Assembly: GCF_009617875.1 (NCBI RefSeq)
Contig: NZ_BLAV01000001.1
Location: forward strand, 4,650,001-4,714,000
From: Prolixibacter sp. NT017
Lineage (GTDB): Bacteria; Bacteroidota; Bacteroidia; Bacteroidales; Prolixibacteraceae
Length of the DNA: 64,000 nucleotides
Reading direction: 5' to 3'
Shown here in pieces: positions 44,422 through 52,735 of this stretch. A program made the translations under genes and the position numbers. The notes under the pieces are model-generated. The model was not told the DNA's origin, ran no database searches, and saw nothing but the letters and a program-made list of their open reading frames with translations. The first letter of the stretch is position 1, and each line of letters starts with the position of its first letter.

Positions 44422-46401
44422 TTATTCTTGGACAACAGGTTTTTCAATCAATTTGCCCCATCCAACAGGAATAATGTCTTCTTTTTCCATCCATCTCAAA
44501 GCATTGTCTAACCGGTCGGTGTATTTTGCTTTATGTTTGTCCCATTCCAGGAAGTCTTGTTTCAGCAATTCGTCAGTGACCGGTTGTTCCCGGATAATCC
44601 GGTTGTTCCATACAGCATACAGGGTGGAGATGATTTCACATTCTTCGTAAGAGAATCGTGCGAACTTGTTGAGCAGACTATCGATACGTTTGGTCTCTTT
44701 GGGAAAATCCTTTCTGAAGAAATTATCTAATTCCGATGCCGCAGCCAATGGTTTATATGTTACCCGTTTGCCTGTGCGTTTCGATTCCCTGATTTCAAAG
44801 AAACGGAATCGTTTTAAGGTCGACTCGATGACTTTGATCAGCTCCCTGTCATACGGACCGGCTACTTTTTGCACATAGTTCGAGTCGATATCGATTTGGC
44901 AGTGGTATTCTGTCAGGTGCAGCAGTTTTTGAAATTTGACCCGTCCAAAGTCTTCCCGATAGGTGTGATTAATGATGTGGCCTGCGAGGATGGCCCGTTC
45001 GGCCCGATCGCATTTTCTGGATGTGCCCTTATGAGCTTTTGGTTTTTTGTAAACCACTTTTAGCTCGACAGCTGTGGGGAGTTCTTCCTCTTCCGTTTTG
45101 GGTTGGGGTCGCAAAGCTTCGCGCAATACCTGTTGCAACAATAAGTTGTTTTGTTGTTGACTGGTTTTGATTTGCTCTTCCAACCGGTCGCAGTAATGCA
45201 TGAGTTCGTCTAGTTTGGCTACGATGCGATGTTGCTCTGAAAGTGGAGGTAGAGGAAATATTAATTCAGATAGAGTTGGAATTTTGATGTTTGGTTGACC
45301 GGCCATTTGGTATGAAGCATGCTTTATTGAAGGTTGTTGGTACCTTAAAAAGTTCAAAATATATTTTGAGTTATAAATGTCTTTATAAGGATAGAACCCC
45401 ACCATTGAATCAGTAAAACACATATCTCTACCGAGTACACCCAAATTCCCTATTGTGCCACCAACGATTGCTATTACAATAGTCCCCTTAGGAAACATCT
45501 TTGAAACTGCAAGTCCCTTTTCGTTCAGTGATTGAGGAGCTTCAAATATGATAGAGCCGATTTCATCTAAACTACCAATTTGAAGAAAAGGATAAGTACC
45601 ATTAAAATATCTTAAATCGTTTCGTGGTCTCACAGAAAATCGGCCTCTACTCATAACAACTACATCACCCAATCTGCACCACACCCAATTTTCGGGTATT
45701 TCAAACGGGATTTCTTCTTCTTTGATGGGAGGCAGAAGTTTTTGCTTTTTAATTTTCTTCTCTTTGATGAGGCGCTCTTTTTCAGCTTTGATTTTTTGCA
45801 ACAGCACCGAAGCGGGTTCATCATCGGGATTCTGAGGAACGAGTTTGCCCTGCATGGCTTCGCGCAAAAAGGCCTGACGGAGTTGTTTGACTAGATCGAG
45901 TTGGTGGGAGAGCTCAGAGGATAACGGATTTGATTCAAGAAATCTTAATTCTTCAATTATTCTTTTTTGTTCTTCAATTGGTGGTAGAGGTATCTTTAAT
46001 GAAGATAATTGCTTTGGATGTATTCTCTGGGAGCCAACACCCCTTGCATATTCAATTAATTCTAAATATCGATTACCGGCTTTAAAAAAGTAATAAATCC
46101 ATTCAGCAAGACAATCCTTTCTAACATCAAAGCTCGGGATATCTGCACTGGTTTCGAAACCGTCAAGTTCTTCTGGTATAACTCCAAAAGCCCCTTTATG
46201 AAAATTTTGTTTTCCGTAAATGAATTGGCCCGCTTTCCTAATGTATTGTTTTGTTGCCCCTTCTTTTTCAGAACCTACGGGCCTTCTTTCAACACCTTGA
46301 ACATTTAATTTTACCCGTATCCTTCTTTCTATATTAGGATGTTCGCAAGGAATACGACTTTCCGATAAGAGGGTACCAAAAGTTTCCATTTTCCAGCTCA
46401 T
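44422..46401 (-). CDS. hsdS: Type I restriction-modification specificity subunit HsdS with extra C-terminal domain
   Basis: The ATG at 46401 overlaps the hsdM stop by 4 nt (ATGA); the frame open further upstream is a shadow of hsdM. The 659-residue product has two target-recognition domains, each followed by a conserved helical spacer ('LKIPLPPIEEQKRII' and 'LIFPLPPLSEQHRIVAKLDEL'). These determine the bipartite DNA target of the HsdM2S and HsdR2M2S complexes. After residue ~468 comes a 191-residue extension not part of classical HsdS, with 'GRVKFQKLLHLTEYH' and 'VAGPYDREL', which resembles Panacea/DUF4065-type domains. The DNA target cannot be predicted from sequence. Confidence 0.88.
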   Translation of the reverse strand: MSWKMETFGTLLSESRIPCEHPNIERRIRVKLNVQGVERRPVGSEKEGATKQYIRKAGQFIYGKQNFHKGAFGVIPEELDGFETSADIPSFDVRKDCLAEWIYYFFKAGNRYLELIEYARGVGSQRIHPKQLSSLKIPLPPIEEQKRIIEELRFLESNPLSSELSHQLDLVKQLRQAFLREAMQGKLVPQNPDDEPASVLLQKIKAEKERLIKEKKIKKQKLLPPIKEEEIPFEIPENWVWCRLGDVVVMSRGRFSVRPRNDLRYFNGTYPFLQIGSLDEIGSIIFEAPQSLNEKGLAVSKMFPKGTIVIAIVGGTIGNLGVLGRDMCFTDSMVGFYPYKDIYNSKYILNFLRYQQPSIKHASYQMAGQPNIKIPTLSELIFPLPPLSEQHRIVAKLDELMHYCDRLEEQIKTSQQQNNLLLQQVLREALRPQPKTEEEELPTAVELKVVYKKPKAHKGTSRKCDRAERAILAGHIINHTYREDFGRVKFQKLLHLTEYHCQIDIDSNYVQKVAGPYDRELIKVIESTLKRFRFFEIRESKRTGKRVTYKPLAAASELDNFFRKDFPKETKRIDSLLNKFARFSYEECEIISTLYAVWNNRIIREQPVTDELLKQDFLEWDKHKAKYTDRLDNALRWMEKEDIIPVGWGKLIEKPVVQE

Positions 46402-47834
46402 TTCACCGCCTCTTTTAACTGGTTCAACAACGTTTTGCTTTTGGCAAACGAGGTTTCGAGCATCTGCATGAGTTCGGCACTGCTGTGTTCGGTGGTTTCC
46501 TCCTGTTTGTTGGGATTCTTGATGTCCAAATCGTAGTTGCGGTCGATGATGGTTTGGATATCGACTTTCCAGCAGATGTCGGATTCTTTTCGGTTGTCCC
46601 ACCATTTTTTAACGGGATCGAACTCTTTCAGCTTAATGGGTTTGGTTTTGCTGTAGCTCTTCTGTCCTTCGGGCAGGCGGTGCTCGTAGTACCAGATTTC
46701 TTTGGTAGGCTCGCCTTTGGTGAAGAACAACAGATTGGTAGCTACTGTGGCATAGGGCTGAAACACCGAATTGGGCAGCCGTATAACGGTGTGCAGGTTG
46801 CAATCTTCGAGCAGTTTCCGGCGCACCCGTTGTTTCACGCCATCGCCGGTAAGTGAACCGTCGGGTAGTACAATGCCGGCCCGTCCGCCTTTTTTCAGGA
46901 GGTGAATCATGAGGATGAGGAAGAGGTCGGCACTCTCTTTGGTCCGGAAGTTTTGCGGGAAGTTGTTCTCGTTGTTGTTGGCAACAATGCCTCCAAACGG
47001 CGGGTTGGCCAGGATGACTTTCACCCGGTGCTTCTCGGTGTAGTTGCTCAGCGGTTGGTCGAGCGAATCGCGGAAGATGATGTTGGGTACATCAATGTCG
47101 TGCAGAATCAGGTTGGTGGTAGCCAGCAAGTAGGGCAATGGTTTGTACTCCCAACCCATGATATTTTTCGCGATGCTTTGATTTTGTTCCACACTATTGG
47201 CCTGTTTCCTCAGGTGCTCGATGGCGGCTGTGAGGTAACCAGCGGTTCCGCAGCTTGGATCCAGGATTTTCTCGCCCAGTTGCGGGTCAATCATTTCGCA
47301 AATGAATTGGGTGACGGCCCGGGGGGTATAGAATTCGCCACTCTTGCCGGCACTTTGCAGTTCTTTCAGAATGGTTTCGTAGAGTTCCCCAAAGGCATGA
47401 CGTTCTTTGGCAATATTGAAATTAATTTCGTTGAGCTTGTTCAACACCTTGCGGATGTTGATGCCGCTTTTCATGTAGTTGTTGTTGCCCTCGAATACTT
47501 CGCGAACAATTAACACCCGTTTGTTCCGCAAATCGTCGGATGCCGATACCGGCAAATTGCGAAGCGCCTGAAATAATTTCCGGTCGACAAATTCCTGAAG
47601 CTCGTCGCCGGTCATCCCTTCATCGTCTCCGGCCCAGGCATCCCAGTGCAATTCATCGGGGATGGGGCTGGTGTATTTATCGTTGAGGAGTTCGAGCTCC
47701 TTGTCTTTGTCGGAGAATATTTTGAAGAAGAGCATCCATCCCAACTGTTCGATACGCTGCGCGTCACCGTTGAGGCCGGTGTCCTGCCACATGATTTTCC
47801 GGATGCTGTCTAATATGCCTTTTAGGTTTGCCAT
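46398..47834 (-). CDS. hsdM: Type I restriction-modification DNA methyltransferase HsdM
   Basis: A 478-residue N6-adenine methyltransferase. An HsdM N-terminal helical domain (about 1-140) is followed by the catalytic domain with AdoMet motif I 'DPSCGTAGYL' (192-201) and catalytic motif IV Asn-Pro-Pro-Phe (277-280). It modifies the host copies of the target set by HsdS. Translationally coupled to hsdS by a 4 nt overlap. Its ATG lies only 14 bp after REP-like palindrome A (47849-47860), so the palindrome block occupies its 5' leader. Confidence 0.95.
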   Translation of the reverse strand: MANLKGILDSIRKIMWQDTGLNGDAQRIEQLGWMLFFKIFSDKDKELELLNDKYTSPIPDELHWDAWAGDDEGMTGDELQEFVDRKLFQALRNLPVSASDDLRNKRVLIVREVFEGNNNYMKSGINIRKVLNKLNEINFNIAKERHAFGELYETILKELQSAGKSGEFYTPRAVTQFICEMIDPQLGEKILDPSCGTAGYLTAAIEHLRKQANSVEQNQSIAKNIMGWEYKPLPYLLATTNLILHDIDVPNIIFRDSLDQPLSNYTEKHRVKVILANPPFGGIVANNNENNFPQNFRTKESADLFLILMIHLLKKGGRAGIVLPDGSLTGDGVKQRVRRKLLEDCNLHTVIRLPNSVFQPYATVATNLLFFTKGEPTKEIWYYEHRLPEGQKSYSKTKPIKLKEFDPVKKWWDNRKESDICWKVDIQTIIDRNYDLDIKNPNKQEETTEHSSAELMQMLETSFAKSKTLLNQLKEAVK

Positions 47835-47848
47835 GCCTTGGTTTTATT

Positions 47849-48237
47849 GGGCTAAAGCCCGTGGTGTTTTTGCCTTTTTTATCCCATGGCTGAAGCCATG
47901 GGCAATTCAGTCGTTCTTTTGGGTTATAGTGAATTGATCCGTTTGATTTGTATTAAATTGAGTGTGTAATCGTTTGTTTTCTTTTTGGTCTGTACTGGAT
48001 GAAATGCCATCTGTCTTTATTCATTTACAAATTGTGTCCTTTTTTTGTTGGGCTAAAGCCCGTGGTGTTTTTGCTTTTTTATCCCCTGACTGTCCCGATT
48101 TCTCGGGACAGGGGCAATTCAACTGAAGTCAGGGGCAATTCAGTTAAATCCCGAGACAATTTAGAATTGTACTTGATGAATTGCCTCCGACTTTAGTCGG
48201 AGGGTGATTGTTAACAGAACTATTTCCGGCTTTAGCC
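47849..48237. repeat. REP-like palindromes between the transposase gene and hsdM
   Basis: The same palindrome series as downstream of hsdS. A GGGCTAAAGCCC lies at 47849 and 48050, and B CCATGG-6-CCATGG at 47884. A B-variant is formed by nested arms CCCCTGACT (48083) / AGTCAGGGG (48127) around TGTCCCGATTTCTCGGGACA (48091). C, CCTCCGACTTTAGTCGGAGG, lies at 48184 with compensating changes in both arms, and D GGCTTTAGCC at 48228. D ends 6 bp from the transposase stop codon. Matching changes in both arms of C indicate selection for the hairpin. This fills the 409 bp gap between the two genes. Confidence 0.9.
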
Positions 48238-48243
48238 AAATCT

Positions 48244-48696
48244 TCATTCCCTGGATTTTTGAACCCCAAATTTATGAATAAACTCGTCATACTCTTCCTG
48301 AAAAGTTTTGTGTCGGTGATGTTCCTCCTGATGTTTGATATAGTTCCGGACCTTATCTATCATGGACTCAGAAACCGACACGGCAAAATAATCATTCTGC
48401 CATTCCAGCTTTTTTCCTCTTAATGCTATGCTGAAATCCGGTTGCCGGTTGAACCAGAAAGAAGCTTCTCCTTTGATTAGCTGTACTACTTTTTGCAGCG
48501 TCTGGTCAATTCCCAGCGAAAACAGGCAGTGACAGTGATCGGTATAGCCTCCGATGTAATCAATATAAATATCTTTTTTACGTGCATTTTCGCGCATATG
48601 CTGCCATAGTTTGTCACGCACTTCCTTGGAATACAAAAGTGGTTCGTGATTTTTTGTACTCCACACCAAATGGATATGTACTTTGACAAACGGCAT
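48244..48696 (-). CDS. RAYT-like HUH/Y1 transposase (IS200/IS605 TnpA family)
   Basis: A 150-residue single-domain Y1 transposase. The HUH metal motif is His54-Cys-His56 in 'DHCHCLF', and the catalytic Tyr is most likely Tyr119 in 'VRNYIKHQEEHH'. 'KVHIHLVWSTKNHEPLL' at the N-terminus is typical of the family. There is no tnpB/IscB-like partner and no flanking IS-type ends, but REP-like palindromes follow its 3' end at once. This is the arrangement of REP-associated tyrosine transposases, which process palindromic single-stranded DNA. Its ATG overlaps the hsdR stop (TAATG), so it is embedded in and translationally coupled to the hsd operon. Confidence 0.88.
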   Translation of the reverse strand: MPFVKVHIHLVWSTKNHEPLLYSKEVRDKLWQHMRENARKKDIYIDYIGGYTDHCHCLFSLGIDQTLQKVVQLIKGEASFWFNRQPDFSIALRGKKLEWQNDYFAVSVSESMIDKVRNYIKHQEEHHRHKTFQEEYDEFIHKFGVQKSRE

Positions 48697-51095
48697 TATG
48701 CACCAGTGCTGTATAACTCCTGTTCCAGTTCTCTCAGGGCCTTCATGTAACTTTCTTTGTCCCCAAATTCATTGATAATTTCCATTGGTGAACCAAAAGA
48801 ATTTAATGGTTTTACCTTTAGGATATCCAAACTTTCGATGTCGGTGATACCTTCATCGGCATATTTGTCCAGCAACGATTCCAGTACCTTTCTGGCTTGG
48901 TCGCCGTATTTTGTGAAATAGTTTCGTTTCCTGACATTATTGGCCCGTTCTCTTCGTGTGAGCGGAGGCTGGTCGAATGCTACGTGACAAATGAGGTCGA
49001 ACAAATCGACTTCCCTGTTTACTGCGTCACGCAAAGCTTCCACCAATACACCTTGTTCCTCAAGCTCCCTTATTATGGCTTCCTTCTTTTCGGAGTTGTT
49101 CCATTTGGTCAGGAAATCGTCCAGCGATGCAAATTGTCCTTTTAATATTTCCTTCGTATGATCTTTCAGACTGGTGGTAATGGGTTTGCCGTTGTTATCG
49201 AAATACATTTCCCGGCTAATTAGTACCGAAACGTCTACGCCGTTTACATATACTTTTTGACGAGGTTCAGTTACTTTACCTGTAGGAGTCTGCGGTTCCG
49301 GATACCGAATGTCCGGTGGTATTATGTCAATCTCTTCACCGGTCTCTTCATCGATAACCGGCGTGTTGTCTTTTTGTTCTTCGTCAACAATATCGCCTAA
49401 ATTCGTGTCTTCCGAAACCGGTTTTACCCGGATTGGTTCTCCGTCGAATTCTTTATCAGCAAACAGATCGGTGACGTTGCGGAAATCGAGAATGGAAAAG
49501 TACATTTTGCCAAACTCTTCATTGATTCGGGTTCCCCGACCTATAATTTGTTTGAATTTGGTCATCGACTTGATCTCAGAATCGAGCACTATGACTTTGC
49601 AGGTTTGTGCATCGACACCAGTCGTCATTAACTCTGATGTTGTGGCAATGACCGGGTAGGTTTCTTCCGGGTTAATAAAATTGTCGAGTTCCCTTTTACC
49701 CTCATCGTTATCACCGGTAATTTGCATGATATACTTGTCGTTTTGTACGACCAACTCCTGATTCAAGTTGGACAAAGCAAAACGCATCCGTTCAGCATGA
49801 TCGATATCGGTGCAAAATACGATCGTCTTTGCAAACGGATCAAATCCTCTTAAAAATTCGGTTAGTTTGCGGGCAACTGTTTCGGTACGTTCGTCGATAA
49901 CCAACGTGCGATCGAAATCTTTCCGGTTATATACCCGGTCCTCTACCAGGTTACCCTCTTTGTCTTTTTTCCCCTGTTCCGGACGCCAACCCTCGGCATC
50001 CACACTCAGGTTAATTCGTATCACCCGATAGGGAGCCAGAAAACCATCGTCGATACCTTGCTTTAAGGAATAGGTATAAACAGGGGTACCAAAATATTCG
50101 ATATTGGAAACCTCATTGGTCTCTTTGGGAGTTGCGGTGAGGCCTACGTGTGTGGCTTTTTTGAAGTATTTGAGAATTTCATGCCAAGCACTGTCCTCCT
50201 TGGCACTTCCCCGATGGCACTCATCTACTACAATCAGGTCAAAAAATTCGGGAGAAAATTGTTTATAGGCATTGGCTTCTTCGTCGGCACCAGACAATCC
50301 CTGGTACAAGGCAAGGTAAACCTCATAGCTTTTATCAATCATGCGGTGTTTTACCACCGTCATTTTGTCTTTGAAATATTTAAAGTCACCTCTTCGTGTC
50401 TGATCGATTAAGGCGTTTCGATCGGCCAGAAAGAGGATTCTTTTTTTCGCACCACTTTTCCAAAGCCTGTGAATGATTTGAAATGCCGTATAGGTCTTTC
50501 CGGTTCCGGTGGCCATTACCAGCAAAATCCGGTTCTGTCCTTTAGCAATCGCTTCCACCGCCCGATTAACTGCTATTTGCTGATAGTACCGGGGACGTCT
50601 TCCGCTACCGTCGAAATAATAGTCTTGTGCAACAATCTTTTCTTCTTCAGTAGTCTTTATGCCTTTGTATCTCTTGTATTTTTCCCAAAGGACTTCAGGA
50701 GAAGGAAAGTCATTTAGTCCAATTTCGTGTTCGACATCTCCATCGATTGCCGTTCGGTCGTGGAATAGAAAACCATCCCCATTGCTGCTAAAAACACATG
50801 GGATATCCAAAATTCCGGCATAATCCAAGGCCTGTTGTATGCCGGCGCGAACCGAGTGCTTATTGTCTTTCGCTTCGATAATAGCAACCGGAATATTTGG
50901 TTTGTAATAGAGGATATAGTCTGCTCTTTTTCTGGCTCCTCGTGCGGTTAGTTTTCCTCGTACATATATCTTCCCATCCGTAAAAGAGACTTCTTCCAGC
51001 AGCTGCGTTATCCTATCCCATCCGGCTCTTTCAATGGCAGGTGTGATATATTTAGTACAAATATCTCTTTCCGACAGTGATTTTTTATCTATCAT
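48696..51095 (-). CDS. hsdR: Type I restriction endonuclease subunit HsdR
   Basis: A 799-residue motor/nuclease. The N-terminal PD-(D/E)xK nuclease is visible as Asp59 and Glu74-Ala-Lys76 ('RADYILYY...AIIEAKD'). The SF2 translocase follows with Walker A 'MATGTGKT' (Lys200), Asp-Glu-Cys-His (291-294), 'GLTATP' and the arginine-finger motif 'QIIGRGTR'. The C-terminal ~200 residues form the helical domain that docks onto the methyltransferase. It cuts DNA far from unmethylated targets after ATP-driven translocation. It is the first gene of the operon. No TAnnTTTG box is seen in the 136 bp upstream. Confidence 0.95.
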   Translation of the reverse strand: MIDKKSLSERDICTKYITPAIERAGWDRITQLLEEVSFTDGKIYVRGKLTARGARKRADYILYYKPNIPVAIIEAKDNKHSVRAGIQQALDYAGILDIPCVFSSNGDGFLFHDRTAIDGDVEHEIGLNDFPSPEVLWEKYKRYKGIKTTEEEKIVAQDYYFDGSGRRPRYYQQIAVNRAVEAIAKGQNRILLVMATGTGKTYTAFQIIHRLWKSGAKKRILFLADRNALIDQTRRGDFKYFKDKMTVVKHRMIDKSYEVYLALYQGLSGADEEANAYKQFSPEFFDLIVVDECHRGSAKEDSAWHEILKYFKKATHVGLTATPKETNEVSNIEYFGTPVYTYSLKQGIDDGFLAPYRVIRINLSVDAEGWRPEQGKKDKEGNLVEDRVYNRKDFDRTLVIDERTETVARKLTEFLRGFDPFAKTIVFCTDIDHAERMRFALSNLNQELVVQNDKYIMQITGDNDEGKRELDNFINPEETYPVIATTSELMTTGVDAQTCKVIVLDSEIKSMTKFKQIIGRGTRINEEFGKMYFSILDFRNVTDLFADKEFDGEPIRVKPVSEDTNLGDIVDEEQKDNTPVIDEETGEEIDIIPPDIRYPEPQTPTGKVTEPRQKVYVNGVDVSVLISREMYFDNNGKPITTSLKDHTKEILKGQFASLDDFLTKWNNSEKKEAIIRELEEQGVLVEALRDAVNREVDLFDLICHVAFDQPPLTRRERANNVRKRNYFTKYGDQARKVLESLLDKYADEGITDIESLDILKVKPLNSFGSPMEIINEFGDKESYMKALRELEQELYSTGA

Positions 51096-51174
51096 TTGTT
51101 ACGCTACGGATGTAGGTTAGTAATTAGGAAAAGAATTTGCCTTATTGTCTGGTAAAACATAATTCGAGAATGAA

Positions 51175-51207
51175 GATAAAAAAAATGCCTCTCCTTTGAG
51201 GCATTTT
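51175..51207 (-). terminator. Terminator after the DUF502 gene
   Basis: Stem AAAATGCCTC (51182-51191) with GAGGCATTTT (51198-51207), 6 nt loop. Read on the minus strand it is followed by eight T. It separates the DUF502 gene from hsdR. Confidence 0.85.
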
Positions 51208-51231
51208 GAGTATGTATTCAGCAATTTTTTG

Positions 51232-51801
51232 CTAATCCACCTTCGTTATCCCTCCAGACACAATAAATTTCATGGCTTCTGCCGGATTGATGTCGATAGG
51301 ATGAACATTGGAGGCCGGGACCATGTACAGTTCGCCTGAGAAGTTGTAAGAGTGTGGGAAATAGATAGCCACCAATTCCTGCCGACCAATCTGTTCGAGT
51401 GTTTCCTGAGTGATGAATCCCATTTTCCACAGATCATTTTCGCGGTTGATGAGCACCATGGCCGGTCGGTTAAACTTTTTTTCTTTTCCGACAAAGGCCG
51501 AAAACAGATCGCGCAACGATGTGTAGATGACCCGTACCAGTGGCGCCCGGTCGAGTAAATGGTCGGTGAAATGAATAACCGGACGCAGTACAATGGACTT
51601 TCCAAGCATTCCCAACAAAGTGATGATGAAAAATATAATGAGAATGCCGAAGCCTGGAAGACTGAAACCCAGCCAATCGCGGATGTAGGCTTGCAATAGA
51701 CCGTCAGTAAAGTCAAATGCAATGTAAAGTACATAAACGGTGATGGCCAGCGGGGCAATCATGAGTAACCCCTGCAAAAACCAGGAAATAATTTTTTTCA
51801 T
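51232..51801 (-). CDS. DUF502 family membrane protein
   Basis: A 189-residue protein with two N-terminal transmembrane helices (about 8-28 and 48-70, the second in 'GFGILIIFFIITLLGML') and a conserved soluble domain containing 'LVRVIYTSLRDLFSAFVGKEKKFNRPAMVL' and 'VAIYFPHSYNFSGELYMVP'. This is the DUF502 pattern, widespread but of unknown molecular role. It lies 18 bp after the CHAD gene on the same strand, so the two are likely an operon. Confidence 0.85.
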   Translation of the reverse strand: MKKIISWFLQGLLMIAPLAITVYVLYIAFDFTDGLLQAYIRDWLGFSLPGFGILIIFFIITLLGMLGKSIVLRPVIHFTDHLLDRAPLVRVIYTSLRDLFSAFVGKEKKFNRPAMVLINRENDLWKMGFITQETLEQIGRQELVAIYFPHSYNFSGELYMVPASNVHPIDINPAEAMKFIVSGGITKVD

Positions 51802-51819
51802 AGGTATAGGTATTGAACG

Positions 51820-52575
51820 TTATTTTGTTAGTTCTTTTAATGACTCCAGAATTCGTACCTGCTCAGTTATCACGGCCCGGGCGATTCGTGGTAACCATGC
51901 GGGAGTGTGCCCTCGTGAATGTTGGCCTGCAAACCGTCCGATAAATTGCAACAGAACCTGCAGGTCGTGCCAGGCTCCCAGCTTTTCGTCTAGTATTTCC
52001 AGTTTCGTGGTTATGGATTCATCCCAAACCGACCGTTCTTCCGGTAGCAACTGATTCAAATATATCAGTTTCTTCAGTTGCTTCCGCTGCCAGTGCAGGT
52101 TGCCGGATTTTTCGGGATCCATGTGCGCTGCCAGCACTTTTTCCATCACTTGTTGCAATTGCTGCGTAACGATGTTTGTAAGTTCTTCCGTAGGTAGTTC
52201 ATTTCGGTATTGTTGCTCAAATGCAGCAATATCAGGAATGGGAAGCCGTTGAAGATGTTTTTCTTCTTCACGATAGTGTTGCCACAGATAGTTCTGAAAG
52301 CCGTTGGAAGGTAATCGGTGCTTCCTGCAAATTTTGCGGAAGCGATGCAGGGCTACTGTCAGATCGCGCAGGCGGCTGGTTTGTTGGTAATATTCCCGGA
52401 AGGGAGTAAAAAGTGATTTCGATAGGTAGCGCTTAGGGTAAACAAATTCGAGGAGGAAGCACTGCACACGAATCGCTTTTAAACGAAGCCTGAGCTGATG
52501 CAGCTCCTTTTCTTTTTCCCGGCGGGCAGTATGGTTTGGGAAAACGGTTGTTCCGTTTTTGCTTAAAGCAATCAT
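51820..52575 (-). CDS. CHAD-domain protein
   Basis: A 251-residue, helical, His/Arg/Lys-rich protein with the CHAD layout. 'ELHQLRLRLKAIRVQCFLLEF' near residue 23 replaces the usual His-x-x-Arg-x-x-x-Lys-Arg helix. 'RLRDLTVALHRFRKI' follows at about 68, and 'KKLIYLNQLLP' and 'KLGAWHDLQVLLQFIGRF' in the second half. CHAD domains bind polyphosphate and associate with phosphate granules. No CYTH domain is fused, and no polyphosphate kinase gene is adjacent. Divergent from gltX. Confidence 0.72.
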   Translation of the reverse strand: MIALSKNGTTVFPNHTARREKEKELHQLRLRLKAIRVQCFLLEFVYPKRYLSKSLFTPFREYYQQTSRLRDLTVALHRFRKICRKHRLPSNGFQNYLWQHYREEEKHLQRLPIPDIAAFEQQYRNELPTEELTNIVTQQLQQVMEKVLAAHMDPEKSGNLHWQRKQLKKLIYLNQLLPEERSVWDESITTKLEILDEKLGAWHDLQVLLQFIGRFAGQHSRGHTPAWLPRIARAVITEQVRILESLKELTK

Positions 52576-52684
52576 GGCAAATTGATCAACAATTATGTCT
52601 TTGGAACGGTTTCAACAATCTGTCGTCCTTCGGCTGTTGCGGGTTTATTGGCCTGTTTTTCCCTAGGAGCGTGATCATATTTCT

Positions 52685-52692
52685 TATCTTTG
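52685..52692 (+). promoter_or_regulatory. -7 box (TATCTTTG) for gltX
   Basis: An exact TAnnTTTG match followed by C, in the divergent CHAD-gltX gap, 43 bp before the gltX ATG. Confidence 0.55.
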
Positions 52693-52735
52693 CCCTAACT
52701 TTTTGACAGAACGTGAAACTGAAAAATATACCATC

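Noticed and set aside
46402..46605. Upstream extension of hsdS to 46605
   Set aside because: It lies fully inside hsdM, is His/Arg/Gln-rich and not protein-like. The ATGA overlap start at 46401 is far better.
52703..52735. TTG-initiated N-terminal extension of gltX
   Set aside because: It adds a non-conserved tail starting 11 bp from the -7 box, while ATG 52736 gives the normal family N-terminus.
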